DNA of 64,000 bases from Bradyrhizobium sp. SSBR45G (GCF_030159255.1 NZ_BSCT01000015.1:95897-159896), one strand, 5' to 3'. Counted from the first letter of the stretch, positions 46,845 to 57,672 are shown. Notes: generated from the sequence alone by a model not told the origin. Numbers and translations: made by a program.

Positions 46845-47657
46845 ATGCTGATCAAGGTTGGATTCGAGATCGCCTACTCCGCCCCGGCGGCAACGCCGAT
46901 GGTGATCATGCTGTCGATCCATCCGTCGCGCTTTGCGGACATCGTCGGCACCGAAACGATCACCACCGAGCCGCGGGTGCCGATCAAATTCTACAACGAC
47001 AGCTTTGGCAATCTGTGCGGACGGCTGGTGGCGCCGGCTGGCGGCGTCACCTTCCACGGCAGCGCCATCGTCCGCGACAGCGGGAAGCCGGACGCGATCG
47101 ATACTGCCGCCCAGCAGCTGCCGATCGAGCAACTGCCCGATGACGTTCTGCTGTATCTGATGCCGAGCCGCTATTGCGAGACCGACAAGCTCACCGACAT
47201 CGCCTGGTCGCTGTTCTCCAGCGCACCGGCGGGCTGGGCGCGGGTGCAGGCGATCTGCGACTTCGTGCACCGCCACGTCACCTTCGGCTATGAGCACGCC
47301 CACGCGATGAAATCAGCCCATGACGTCTATCAGCAGCGCGCCGGCGTGTGCCGCGACTTCGCCCATCTCGCGCTGACCTTCTGCCGCTGCATGGGCATCC
47401 CGGCGCGCTACTGCACCGGCTATCTCGGCGACATCGGCGTGCCGCCGGACCCGGTCCCGATGGATTTCTCCGGCTGGTTCGAGGTCTATCTCTCCGGCCG
47501 CTGGTACACGTTCGATGCCCGTCACAACGCGCCGCGCATCGGCCGCATTTTGATGGCGACCGGACGGGACGCCGCCGACGTCGCGCTGTCCACGAGCTTC
47601 GGCCGGATGATCCTGACCAAATTCCACATCATCAGCGACGAGATCGTCGCCGCCTGA
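46845..47657 (+). CDS. Transglutaminase-like cysteine protease
   Basis: 270 residues. N-terminal bacterial-transglutaminase beta domain (residues 1-100), then the papain-like core with the catalytic Cys in AGVCRDFAHLALTFC near residue 168, His in YTFDARHN near 223 and Asp nearby. Type found in Bradyrhizobium with SMa0452-like architecture; substrate unknown. The ATG at 46845 is preferred: the in-frame start at 46815 would add a Pro-rich extension. Confidence 0.88.
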   Translation: MLIKVGFEIAYSAPAATPMVIMLSIHPSRFADIVGTETITTEPRVPIKFYNDSFGNLCGRLVAPAGGVTFHGSAIVRDSGKPDAIDTAAQQLPIEQLPDDVLLYLMPSRYCETDKLTDIAWSLFSSAPAGWARVQAICDFVHRHVTFGYEHAHAMKSAHDVYQQRAGVCRDFAHLALTFCRCMGIPARYCTGYLGDIGVPPDPVPMDFSGWFEVYLSGRWYTFDARHNAPRIGRILMATGRDAADVALSTSFGRMILTKFHIISDEIVAA

Positions 47658-47716
47658 GTGGGCTGTCTTGCGGCGTGCCGCTTCGCATCGCGGGCGATCG
47701 CCGCTATAGACGGGCC

Positions 47717-48115
47717 ATGACCTCCGATCTCCTGTTCGTCTACGGCACGCTGATGCGCGGCTTCGACCATCCGATGGCGCGGCTGCTGTCGGCCAATGCC
47801 GATTTCGCGGGTGAAGCCAGCTGCCGCGGCCGGCTCTACCGCATCCAGCATTATCCGGGCCTCGTGCTGTCCGAGGATGCGGCCGATCTGGTCCATGGCG
47901 AGCTGTTCCGGCTGCGCCAGCCCGAGCCGATGCTGCGCGAGTTCGACATGTACGAGGCCTGCGGCGAGGGTTTTGCGCAGCCGACCGAATATCTCCGCCA
48001 GCATCTCACGGTCACGCTCGCCGACGGATCGGCCCGCGAGGCCTGGACCTACGTCTACAATTGGCCCGTGGACGCGGCCGCCCGCATCGCCTCGGGACGG
48101 TTTTTGGCGCCCTAG
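47717..48115 (+). CDS. Gamma-glutamylcyclotransferase-like (AIG2) protein
   Basis: 132 residues. The motif FVYGTLMRGFDHP (residues 7-19) and the catalytic Glu region LREFDMYEACGEGF (near 75-88) are those of the GGCT/AIG2 fold. Such enzymes release 5-oxoproline from gamma-glutamyl peptides, but many members have unknown substrate. The ATG at 47717 begins right at the domain. Confidence 0.88.
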   Translation: MTSDLLFVYGTLMRGFDHPMARLLSANADFAGEASCRGRLYRIQHYPGLVLSEDAADLVHGELFRLRQPEPMLREFDMYEACGEGFAQPTEYLRQHLTVTLADGSAREAWTYVYNWPVDAAARIASGRFLAP

Positions 48116-48132
48116 CGCCAGTCTCTCCACGT

Positions 48133-48278
48133 CGTCATTCCGGGACATCGCGACAGCGATGGGCCCGGAATCCATAACCACGAACGGTACGAAGAAACGC
48201 AGGCGGCGCGGCCGTCCCGCCTCACGACCGCTCGTGGTTATGGATTCCGGGCTCGCCCTGCGGGCGCCCCGGAATGAC
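48133..48278. repeat. Large palindromic intergenic repeat
   Basis: CATTCCGGG ends are mirrored; inside, CCCGGAATCCATAACCACGA (48164-48183) is inverted as TCGTGGTTATGGATTCCGGG (48232-48251). The same core recurs at 60713-60899. A typical Bradyrhizobium repeat family. Confidence 0.85.
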
Positions 48279-48386
48279 GCGGAGAGAGCGGGGCTGTGAA
48301 TAGCCCGGACAAGGTCGAGGAAGTTCACATTTCGTACCCGGGCCCCTATATGCGTAAGGCACGAGAATAGGATCACCGCCCCGCTC

Positions 48387-50408
48387 ATGGCTCGCTTCAC
48401 GCCGGAATTCCTCGATGAGCTGCGCGCCCGGCTTCCGGTCTCGGATGTCGTCGGCAAGCGCGTGAAGCTCAAGAAGGCGGGGCGCGAGTGGAAGGGGCTG
48501 TCGCCGTTCCAGCAGGAGAAGACGCCGTCCTTCTACGTCAACGACCAGAAGGGCTTTTATCACGACTTCTCCTCCGGCAAGCACGGCAACATCTTCGACT
48601 TCGTGATGGAGACCGAGGGCTGCTCCTTCCCCGAGGCGGTCGAGCGGCTGGCCGGCCTGGCGGGCCTGGCGCTGCCGGCGGTGACGCCGGATGCGGCGCG
48701 GCAGGAGCGGCAGCGCAAGACGCTGTATGATGTGATGGAGCTGGCGGCGAAGTTCTTCGCCGACACGCTGGCCTCCCGCCATGGCGCCCGCGCCCGCGGC
48801 TATCTCGCCGATCGCGCGATCCTGCCGCAGACGCAGCTGCAATTTCGCATCGGCTACGCATCGCAGGAGCGCTTCGCGCTGAAGGAGCATCTCGGCGCCC
48901 AGGGCGTGCCGGTGCCCGACATGGTGGAAGCGGGGCTGCTCGTCGCCGGCGACGATATCCCGGTGCCTTACGACCGCTTTCGCGACCGCGTGATGTTCCC
49001 GATCACCGATCTTCGGGGACGCGTCATCGCCTTCGGCGGCCGCGCGCTGCAGAAGGACGTGCCGGCGAAATATCTGAACTCGCCGGAGACGCCGCTCTTC
49101 CACAAGGGCGACAACCTCTACAATCTGCAGACCGCCCGCCAGGCCGCACACAACGGCGCGCCGATGATCGTGGTCGAGGGCTATGTCGACGTCATCGCGC
49201 TGGTCGCGGCCGGCTTTGCCGGTGCCGTGGCGCCGCTCGGCACCGCGCTCACCGAGAGCCAGCTGTCGCTGATCTGGAAAATGGTCGACGAGCCGATCCT
49301 GTGCTTCGACGGCGACCGCGCCGGCCAGAAGGCGGCCTGGCGCGCCGCCGACCTCGCGCTGCCGCATCTTCTGCCCGGCAAGAGCCTGCGCTTCGCGCTG
49401 CTGCCGGAGGGGCAGGACCCCGACGATCTCGTCCGCTCCGGCGGCCGCGGCGCCGTCGAGGAGGTGCTGGCGGTGGCCAAGCCGCTCGCCGAGGTGATCT
49501 GGACGCGCGAGACCGAGGGCGGCGGCTTCACCACGCCGGAGCGCCGCGCTGCGCTGGAGGCCCGGATCGGCGAGCTCACCAACGGCATCCGCGACGAGGT
49601 GGTACGCCGCTACTACAAGCAGGATCTCACCGACCGGCTGTACCGGGCGTTCGCGCCCGAGGGCGGCCGGGGCTATGGCCGCGGCGGCTACGGTGCCGAA
49701 TCAGGACGCCGGTTTCCGCCCCGCGGTGCCGGGATGGGACAGCCGGGCGGCCGGTTATCCACAGGGGGCGGCGGCAACGGCCGGCGCGGCGGGGCGCCAT
49801 CCACAGGCCCCGCGATGTCCCGCGGACCCTACATGGCGGCGAGCCCGCAGCTCGCCATGAGCCCGATCATGCGCGGCCAGCGCTCGGCGATCTCGCGCCG
49901 CGAGGCGCTGATCCTGCAGTGCCTGATCAACCACCCCTGGCTGCTGCACGACCACCTCGAGGAGGTCGCAGCACTCGAGCTCGCCCACCCCGAGGCGCAC
50001 AAGCTGCGCGCCGCGATCATCGCCGCCTTCGCCCACGACCACCATCATTCCCCCGATCCGGACGAGCAGGCCGAGAAGATGCGGGCCGACCTCGAGAAGT
50101 CCGGCTTTTCCGAGCTTCTTCAACGAGTTGAGCGGGCGATCACGACCGCTGCCGTGTGGGCGACGAAGTCCGGGGCGGCGCGCGATGACGTTCTTGCGAC
50201 ATGGCATCAACTCGTTGCCTTGCATCGGCAATGGCACTCCTTACTTAGGGAATTGAAGGATGCCGAGCTGGCGCTGGGCGAGGAGCCGAGCGAGTCCAAT
50301 ATGGGCTGGTTGAGGGACGTGAAGGCCAGGATGGCCGAGGTGGACGGGACCGAGGCGCTGATCGAAGGCTTCGGAGAATTGTCCGGACGCACCAACCGAA
50401 ACGTGTAG
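48387..50408 (+). CDS. dnaG: DNA primase
   Basis: Makes RNA primers at the replication fork. 673 residues. The N-terminal zinc-ribbon domain has lost its ligands: aligned with E. coli DnaG, Cys/His/Cys/Cys are replaced by Ser, Gln, Asp and Ser (regions SPFQQEKTPSF and FYHDFSSGKHG). TOPRIM core (VVEGYVDVIALVAAG near 258 and CFDGDRAGQKAA near 305) is intact, followed by a Gly-rich linker (425-480) and a C-terminal helicase-binding domain. It precedes rpoD as usual. Confidence 0.95.
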   Translation: MARFTPEFLDELRARLPVSDVVGKRVKLKKAGREWKGLSPFQQEKTPSFYVNDQKGFYHDFSSGKHGNIFDFVMETEGCSFPEAVERLAGLAGLALPAVTPDAARQERQRKTLYDVMELAAKFFADTLASRHGARARGYLADRAILPQTQLQFRIGYASQERFALKEHLGAQGVPVPDMVEAGLLVAGDDIPVPYDRFRDRVMFPITDLRGRVIAFGGRALQKDVPAKYLNSPETPLFHKGDNLYNLQTARQAAHNGAPMIVVEGYVDVIALVAAGFAGAVAPLGTALTESQLSLIWKMVDEPILCFDGDRAGQKAAWRAADLALPHLLPGKSLRFALLPEGQDPDDLVRSGGRGAVEEVLAVAKPLAEVIWTRETEGGGFTTPERRAALEARIGELTNGIRDEVVRRYYKQDLTDRLYRAFAPEGGRGYGRGGYGAESGRRFPPRGAGMGQPGGRLSTGGGGNGRRGGAPSTGPAMSRGPYMAASPQLAMSPIMRGQRSAISRREALILQCLINHPWLLHDHLEEVAALELAHPEAHKLRAAIIAAFAHDHHHSPDPDEQAEKMRADLEKSGFSELLQRVERAITTAAVWATKSGAARDDVLATWHQLVALHRQWHSLLRELKDAELALGEEPSESNMGWLRDVKARMAEVDGTEALIEGFGELSGRTNRNV

Positions 50409-50819
50409 ACCGCGGGCCCGGCGCCCTGTCATCGACCGAGCACATTTCGACCCCGACCGCCGACGCCGGTTCCGGGCCACGTGAAAAGACTCGCCAAATC
50501 CATGGTTTGGCTGCAAAAACAGGGTTAATCGAAGTTTAAGAGGTCCGGGGCATTTTCTGCAGCAGATGGGTTGGTTTCGCTGTCGGACACCGCGCCGCTT
50601 TCGGGGCGCCGGATTCGATTGCAAAACCGGTATCGCTTTTGCAAGAAACGCGCGCCGGTCCAGAAATAGGACGACACCAGCGACAGACTTATGGGGGTGG
50701 CGACGTTAAATGTGCGCCGCCCTTTCCGCGTCGAGAACAGTTTGAGTAGAGCAGGCGGGCGCCGCGATGCCAAGGGCAAAGATGCCACGGGCGGGGCGGG
50801 CGCGTTTCGGGAGCAATGA
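50409..50819. other. dnaG-rpoD intergenic region
   Basis: 411 bp. An imperfect palindrome GCCAAA-N7-TTTGGC lies at 50493-50511. The region likely contains the rpoD promoter; no convincing boxes or RNA element seen. Confidence 0.4.
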
Positions 50820-52928
<2,109 letters not shown>

Positions 52929-52940
52929 TTCCGATCGTCA

Positions 52941-52962
52941 TGCCCGGGCGAAGGCCCGGGCA
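52941..52962 (+). terminator. Hairpin after rpoD
   Basis: TGCCCGGGC (52941-52949) and GCCCGGGCA (52954-52962) form a perfect 9-bp stem with a 4-nt loop, 12 bp after the rpoD stop. No T-tract, so it may be a repeat-derived 3' end structure. Confidence 0.5.
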
Positions 52963-53034
52963 GTTACTGAGATGACAGCGGCGGGCCGAGAGGTCCGCCC
53001 TTGTCATTTCTGACAGGAGCAACCCAGCGCTCGA

Positions 53035-53286
53035 ATGACAGGCAGCCCGATGTCCTCGACTCTCTTCGCGACCATGCGCCTGCTCGATAAACTCGGCCTT
53101 CACTTCTTCATTGAACGAACGCGACCCGATACAATCCGCCTGTCGGTGACGTTGGTTGGCGAGCGGCTTGAGATCGATGTGTTCGAAGACGACCATCTCG
53201 AGTTCAGCCGCTTCCAGGGCGACGAGAGTGTAGAAAGCGGCTACGACGAACTGATGCTCATTCTGCAGTCTGCGGTGGATCCGTAG
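53035..53286 (+). CDS. Small hypothetical protein (possible immunity-like fold)
   Basis: 83 residues: FATMRLLDKLGLHFFIERTR followed by alternating strands (IRLSVTLVGERLEIDVF) and an acidic C-terminus. The pattern resembles a set of short proteins of proteobacteria, some of them immunity proteins of polymorphic toxins, but no toxin gene is adjacent. The start may be the ATG at 53035 or 53050. Confidence 0.6.
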   Translation: MTGSPMSSTLFATMRLLDKLGLHFFIERTRPDTIRLSVTLVGERLEIDVFEDDHLEFSRFQGDESVESGYDELMLILQSAVDP

Positions 53287-53498
53287 TGAGAGGGCCGCCT
53301 GCAGGCGAAAGCAGCTCGTCAAAGAGCTTCGTCATATGATGGCATTGGCCCCGCAAACTGCCGCAGAGACATGGTCAATGAATTGTTTACGCTTCTCATC
53401 GAAGCTTCGCCGGGCGACCGAATGACGCTCGGGTTCCGGCACTCTGCCCCGTCGTGACAGAACATGACGATGGCGGCTGATCTCTGGAAGTTTTCAGC

Positions 53499-55682
53499 AT
53501 GCAGCCAGCCTTGCGGAAAGGCGACGATGTCGCCGACATGTTCGCCCGGGCGAGTGCGTTCCACCGCTCCGGCGATCTGGCCAAGGCTCAGGCCGGCTAC
53601 ACCAAGATCCTCAAGAAGCGGCCGAACCATTTCGGCGCGCTTTACATGTTTGGACTGTCCGAACACCAGAGCAACAATTCGGTCGCGGCGGAGCGCCTTC
53701 TGAAGCGGGCGCTGCTGGTCGACCCGCAATCCGTTGCGGCGAGGTATGCCCGGGCCGTCGTCCTGTCCACGCTGCAGCGCGACAGCGAGGCCTTGACAGG
53801 CTTCGACGATCTGCTGGCCTTGAAGCCGGATTTCTTCGATGCGCATCTGGAACGCGGCAAGCTGTTGTTGCGACTCCAGCGTTTCGCCGAAGCCGTCGTC
53901 AGTTTCGACAACGCCCTGCTGATCAACCCGCAGCAGCTGGACGTCCTGATCAGCAAGGGCGAGGCGCTGCACTATCTCGGCAGGTTCGTCGACGCGATCG
54001 CCTGCTACGATCAGCTGCTCGCGGCAAAGCCTGCGCATGTGGCCGCCCTGATCAACCGGGGCTGCGCGTTCAAGGATCTGCGTCGCGCCGATGAGGCGAT
54101 CGCCGATTTCAACCGGGCGCTTGCGCTGGCGCCCGACGACACCACGGCGCTGATCGATCGCGGCGAGACGTTCCTCTCGCTCAAACGCAACGACGAGGCG
54201 CTCGCTGATTTCGACAGGGTGATCGCGCTCGATCCGGGACTTGCGCTGGGCTGGCTCGGCCGCGCCAACGTCCTGATGCTGAACAAGCGGGTGAGCGAGG
54301 CGCTGGCGGCCTGCCAGCGCGCGGTTGCGATCGAGCCGAACTCACCGAAAGCGCTGAGCCAGATCGGTCAATGTCATGCCCTGCTGGGCGATGCGGAGGC
54401 CGCCGTCGCCTTTTTCGATCGCGCGCTCGCGATCGACCCGGCCGACGACATTGCGCTGGCGAACCGGATCTTCTCATTGGACTTCTGCGATGTCGGCTAT
54501 GCGCAGCACCAGGCGGCCCGGTCGGAGTGGTGGCGCCGGATCGGCTCCAGGATCGCCGAGAGGCATCCGCCTGACCACGCCAATGATCTCGACCCTCACC
54601 GACGGATCGTCGTCGGATACGTGTCGGGCGACTTCAAGGAGCATTCCGCCGCCCGCACGTTCCGGCCCGTGCTGCAAAATCACGACAAATCGCAGTTCGA
54701 GGTGATCTGCTATTCGAACTCACCGGTCCAGGACGAGATCACCGACTCGTTCCGGCAGGTTGCCGACAAGTGGCGCGAGGTGATGCAATGGTCCGACGAT
54801 CAGCTCACGGATGGCATCCGGGCCGACCGGGTCGACATTCTGGTCGACCTGTCCGGACATTCGCGCGGCAATCGGCTGGCCACCTTCGCGCGCAAGCCTG
54901 CCCCCGTCCAGGTCACCGCGTGGGGCCATGCGACCGGCACCGGCCTGGCGACGATGGACTACCTGTTCGGCGATCCCGTGATGGCGCCGCCGGAGGTGCG
55001 TCACCTGTTTACCGAGCAGATCTACGATCTGCCCTGCTTGATCATCATCGAGCCGCCACCGGCGGGGCTGCGCAGCCTCGAGGCGCCCGTGACGTCCAAT
55101 GGCCATGTGACCTACGGCGCGTTCACCCGGGCGAACCGGTTGTCCGGCGCCGTCATCGACGTCTGGTCCCGCATCCTGCGCGCCGACGTCACCGCCCGAT
55201 TGCTGGTCAAGGATTATCTGCTCGGCGATGCTGCGGTCCAGGCCAGGCTGCTGGCCGACTTCGCCGCGCGCGGCATCGCGCCGGAGCGCATCGACCTGAT
55301 CGGACCGACCTCCCGCGACGAGCATCTGGCCGCCCACCGGCTGATCGACATCTGGCTCGATCCATTTCCCAATGGCGGCGGCGTCTCGGCCTGGGAAGCC
55401 CTGCACATGGGCGTGCCGGTGGTGTCGAAGCTCGGCAACGGGATGTGCAGCCGGGCCGGCGGTGCGATCCTGACGGCGATCGGCCTGGCCGACTGGGTCG
55501 CCACGACGGATGATGACTATGTCGACATCGCGCTGCGGGCGACGCCGGACCGGCTCAGGACGCTCCGTCACCAGCTTCCCGACCTCATCGCCGCACGCTG
55601 TGCTCCGTCCGTCTACACAAGGGACGTCGAAGCAGCCTATCGCACGATGTGGCAGACCTATTGCCGGGGTCGACAGAGCTGA
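53499..55682 (+). CDS. TPR-domain O-GlcNAc transferase (SPINDLY-like) protein
   Basis: 727 residues. About nine TPR units (residues 10-315) precede a glycosyltransferase family 41 domain (365-720), with IVVGYVSGDFKEHSAARTF near 370, HATGTGLATMDYLFGDPV near 485 and DIWLDPFPNGGGVSAWEAL near 615. The family transfers GlcNAc or fucose to Ser/Thr of proteins; target and sugar are unknown. Alone in its unit. Confidence 0.9.
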   Translation: MQPALRKGDDVADMFARASAFHRSGDLAKAQAGYTKILKKRPNHFGALYMFGLSEHQSNNSVAAERLLKRALLVDPQSVAARYARAVVLSTLQRDSEALTGFDDLLALKPDFFDAHLERGKLLLRLQRFAEAVVSFDNALLINPQQLDVLISKGEALHYLGRFVDAIACYDQLLAAKPAHVAALINRGCAFKDLRRADEAIADFNRALALAPDDTTALIDRGETFLSLKRNDEALADFDRVIALDPGLALGWLGRANVLMLNKRVSEALAACQRAVAIEPNSPKALSQIGQCHALLGDAEAAVAFFDRALAIDPADDIALANRIFSLDFCDVGYAQHQAARSEWWRRIGSRIAERHPPDHANDLDPHRRIVVGYVSGDFKEHSAARTFRPVLQNHDKSQFEVICYSNSPVQDEITDSFRQVADKWREVMQWSDDQLTDGIRADRVDILVDLSGHSRGNRLATFARKPAPVQVTAWGHATGTGLATMDYLFGDPVMAPPEVRHLFTEQIYDLPCLIIIEPPPAGLRSLEAPVTSNGHVTYGAFTRANRLSGAVIDVWSRILRADVTARLLVKDYLLGDAAVQARLLADFAARGIAPERIDLIGPTSRDEHLAAHRLIDIWLDPFPNGGGVSAWEALHMGVPVVSKLGNGMCSRAGGAILTAIGLADWVATTDDDYVDIALRATPDRLRTLRHQLPDLIAARCAPSVYTRDVEAAYRTMWQTYCRGRQS

Positions 55683-55835
55683 CTTGGGTTAGGGTGCATC
55701 AATTTCTCGCGCGAAAGGCGGCTTCGAGGTGGGAAGCCAAGGCACTGTGGAAGCTGAAGCATCCGTCACGGGTCGAAGAAGCTGCGAAGCTTCTTGAAGA
55801 ACTTGGTTGTCAGACAGGCTGTCATTTCCGGGCCT
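55683..55835 (+). pseudogene. Possible sigma-70 C-terminal fragment
   Basis: A short frame reads SRWEAKALWKLKHPSRVEEA, close to the end of RpoD region 4 (IEAKALRKLKHPSRSR). It has no helix-turn-helix upstream and runs into a repeat-like tail (near 55822-55850). It looks like the degraded remnant of a sigma-70 gene or of a small sigma-like HTH protein, lying right beside the reverse transcriptase islet. Confidence 0.4.
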
Positions 55836-55850
55836 GACTCGGCAATCCAT
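55822..55850. repeat. Fragment of a common intergenic repeat
   Basis: TCATTTCCGGGCCTGACTCGG followed by CAATCCAT resembles the alphaproteobacterial repeat of the form ATGGATTGCCGGGTCAAGCC; here truncated at the islet edge. Confidence 0.4.
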
Positions 55851-55945
55851 CGAAATGAAATGGCGGGTAAAAGACCGCCGTCCGCGCTTGTAGCCAGCTA
55901 TCGGCATATCTAAGACGGCCATTTGTTGATCATCGATGATGAGTG

Positions 55946-57181
55946 TTAGGCGATAAATTCGTGGTCGGTCTCATCTAAATCAATGCGGCTTATTCCTAAA
56001 AATTTCTGCTGTTCAAGTGTGATGTTTGTAAAAGCATTTTCGCCGAACAGATCAAAAAAGATGTCACGAATAATTCGTCGGTTGGCTCCGTGAAGCTCAG
56101 TGTCCAACGTCGGAAAATTGTGCGCGCCTTTGTAGATCGAGAAGTATGCCGCAATCGAATTCCTTACATCAATAATTGTATCTTGAAAATTACTTCCATC
56201 TTTCAATCGAGCTTCAAGCGTATACTCGTCCTCAAGCCGTCTAACAATCTTAGCTATTTGCTTCTTAGACACGCGCCATACGGCTCGTTGTTCGATGCCG
56301 ACCCGGACAATTTCACGACCAAGAAAATCTATCGGGTCGTCTGGCCCAAGGATCTGCGTTTTTGATTCTGAATCTAACCCGGGAATCGAGAGCTTTATAT
56401 CATCCAAGAGTTTGCCGACGAACGCGTGAGTAGCCTTCGCTTCTTCCTTTGAAGGTGTAAACACAACTATGTCATCCGCATAGCGCACCATGCTCAGTCC
56501 ACGTCTCTCGACATTCTTGTCAAAGGAAGACAAAATCAGATTTGCCAAGATCGGAGACAACGGCATGCCTTGCCGTATGCCAGTCCCTGCTTTAATCCCT
56601 TGTCGATAAAACTTGGATCTGTTCCGGTCGGTAAGCTTTACTTCGCAATCAATTGTTCTATTGATGATCGGGACTAGGCTATGTCTGCCTAAAGCCTTCT
56701 CCACGCAAACTTTCAAGTAGTGCCTTGGTATCTTATCGAAGAAGGATTCGATGTCAGTCTTTAGGCACCAGTCGAAGGACTGGCGATAACTTACAGCTAG
56801 GTTGATGGCCGCGTTTGTGCCTCGTTGAGGTAGAAAGCCGAAAGATGATGAGTGATAGATTGGGAGTATTCTAGTTCGGTTGAGATAGGCAATGATGGTG
56901 CGCTGAACCAGCCGATCACGCACTGTCGGGATGCAGATCATCCGTTCTTTATCTGAATTTGGCTTCGGAATAAAAATCGCTTTGAGTGGTGCTGGGCCAT
57001 AGATGTTTTTCTGTAGTTGCTCGGCTAGCACAGTAAGATTGTGATCTAGGTTTGCTCCAAATCTTGCTGCCGTAATCCCGTCGAGCCCAGGGCGGCCAAC
57101 ATCTGCCGACGAGTCTCGCGAAGCATTCCAAGCTGCGCGCAATTTCGATTTCGATAGTATCTTTGTGGGTCTCGGGTACAT
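55946..57181 (-). CDS. Stand-alone reverse transcriptase (unknown group)
   Basis: 411 residues. Group II-like RT motifs: IPKPNSDKERMICIPTVRDR (71-90), catalytic Asp in KTDIESFF (D143), QGMPLSP (204-210), YADD (234-237), FLG (286-288). No maturase, endonuclease or primase domain; about 120 C-terminal residues form a thumb-like domain ending FLGI. The QGxxxSP block excludes a diversity-generating RT, and retron NAxxH and VTG motifs are not seen. AT-rich compared with flanks. It follows a small membrane-protein gene by 39 bp. It may be a UG/DRT-type defence RT. Confidence 0.88.
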   Translation of the reverse strand: MYPRPTKILSKSKLRAAWNASRDSSADVGRPGLDGITAARFGANLDHNLTVLAEQLQKNIYGPAPLKAIFIPKPNSDKERMICIPTVRDRLVQRTIIAYLNRTRILPIYHSSSFGFLPQRGTNAAINLAVSYRQSFDWCLKTDIESFFDKIPRHYLKVCVEKALGRHSLVPIINRTIDCEVKLTDRNRSKFYRQGIKAGTGIRQGMPLSPILANLILSSFDKNVERRGLSMVRYADDIVVFTPSKEEAKATHAFVGKLLDDIKLSIPGLDSESKTQILGPDDPIDFLGREIVRVGIEQRAVWRVSKKQIAKIVRRLEDEYTLEARLKDGSNFQDTIIDVRNSIAAYFSIYKGAHNFPTLDTELHGANRRIIRDIFFDLFGENAFTNITLEQQKFLGISRIDLDETDHEFIA

Positions 57182-57220
57182 TCCGTTCGCACAAGCTTAG
57201 GATCGAGGTTAGCGGTGCAC

Positions 57221-57520
57221 CTAAGCTTGATAGAACTGGCGCCACCAGATGGTCAAAGACGCATCCGCTGGCTCTTTGAGCTTTGCATCTGCCACGCTTG
57301 CGCGCGACACTCTCGGCTCATGACAGATCACCGACGAGAGATCAACTGCGCTGGTAGACCAGCTTAGTAAACCTCCTACGACGATCCCCGCCCAGACGAC
57401 CCACGCGGCAATCGTGAGAACATATCGTGAACGAGCCTTGTCGGCCCGCCGCCCCCGCCCCTTGGGCGCTCCGTCACAAATGTCGTTAGTCCGTCTCTTA
57501 GTATTATGCACCACGGACAT
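57221..57520 (-). CDS. Small single-pass membrane protein upstream of the RT
   Basis: 99 residues from the ATG at 57520, which has a strong GGAGG site 5 bp upstream. Basic N-terminal segment (KGRGRRADKARSR, 20-32), one membrane helix (33-54, LTIAAWVVWAGIVVGGLLSW), and a C-terminal tail whose residues 64-94 are encoded by one of the two 93-bp repeats. Ends 39 bp before the RT start, so the two are one operon. The frame stays open upstream through the other repeat to a GTG at 57634. No known family. Confidence 0.65.
   Translation of the reverse strand: MSVVHNTKRRTNDICDGAPKGRGRRADKARSRYVLTIAAWVVWAGIVVGGLLSWSTSAVDLSSVICHEPRVSRASVADAKLKEPADASLTIWWRQFYQA
57241..57333 (-). repeat. 93-bp direct repeat, copy 2 (inside the small gene)
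   Basis: Identical to 57544-57636 except at one base (57320 A versus 57623 T, plus strand). The copies are 303 bp apart, a multiple of three, so both encode the same 31-residue segment (VICxEPRVSRASVADA and onward). This copy forms the 3' end of the small membrane-protein gene. Confidence 0.95.
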
Positions 57521-57543
57521 GGACACCTCCGTTGTTCTGCCAC

Positions 57544-57636
57544 GCCACCAGATGGTCAAAGACGCATCCGCTGGCTCTTTGAGCTTTGCATCTGCCACGC
57601 TTGCGCGCGACACTCTCGGCTCTTGACAGATCACCG
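57544..57636 (-). repeat. 93-bp direct repeat, copy 1 (upstream of the small gene)
   Basis: Lies just upstream of the ribosome site of the small membrane-protein gene. 92 of 93 bases match copy 2. It is in the probable 5' leader of the RT operon, or codes for an extended N-terminus if translation begins at the GTG at 57634. Confidence 0.95.
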
Positions 57637-57672
57637 TTGTGAGGTCGCTTTCGGAAAAGAAGCGATTGCCAA

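Noticed and set aside
55946..57181. Diversity-generating retroelement RT
   Set aside because: The RT has QGMPLSP in motif B, whereas diversity-generating RTs have a GxxxSQ variant; no avd-like gene or C-type lectin target is present, and the two repeats differ by only one base.
55946..57181. Retron RT with msr-msd
   Set aside because: NAxxH and VTG motifs typical of retron RTs are not visible, and no msr-msd-like inverted repeat pair flanks the gene.
57221..57634. 137-residue protein starting at the GTG in repeat copy 1
   Set aside because: The ATG at 57520 has a much better ribosome site; the longer form remains possible but is not preferred.
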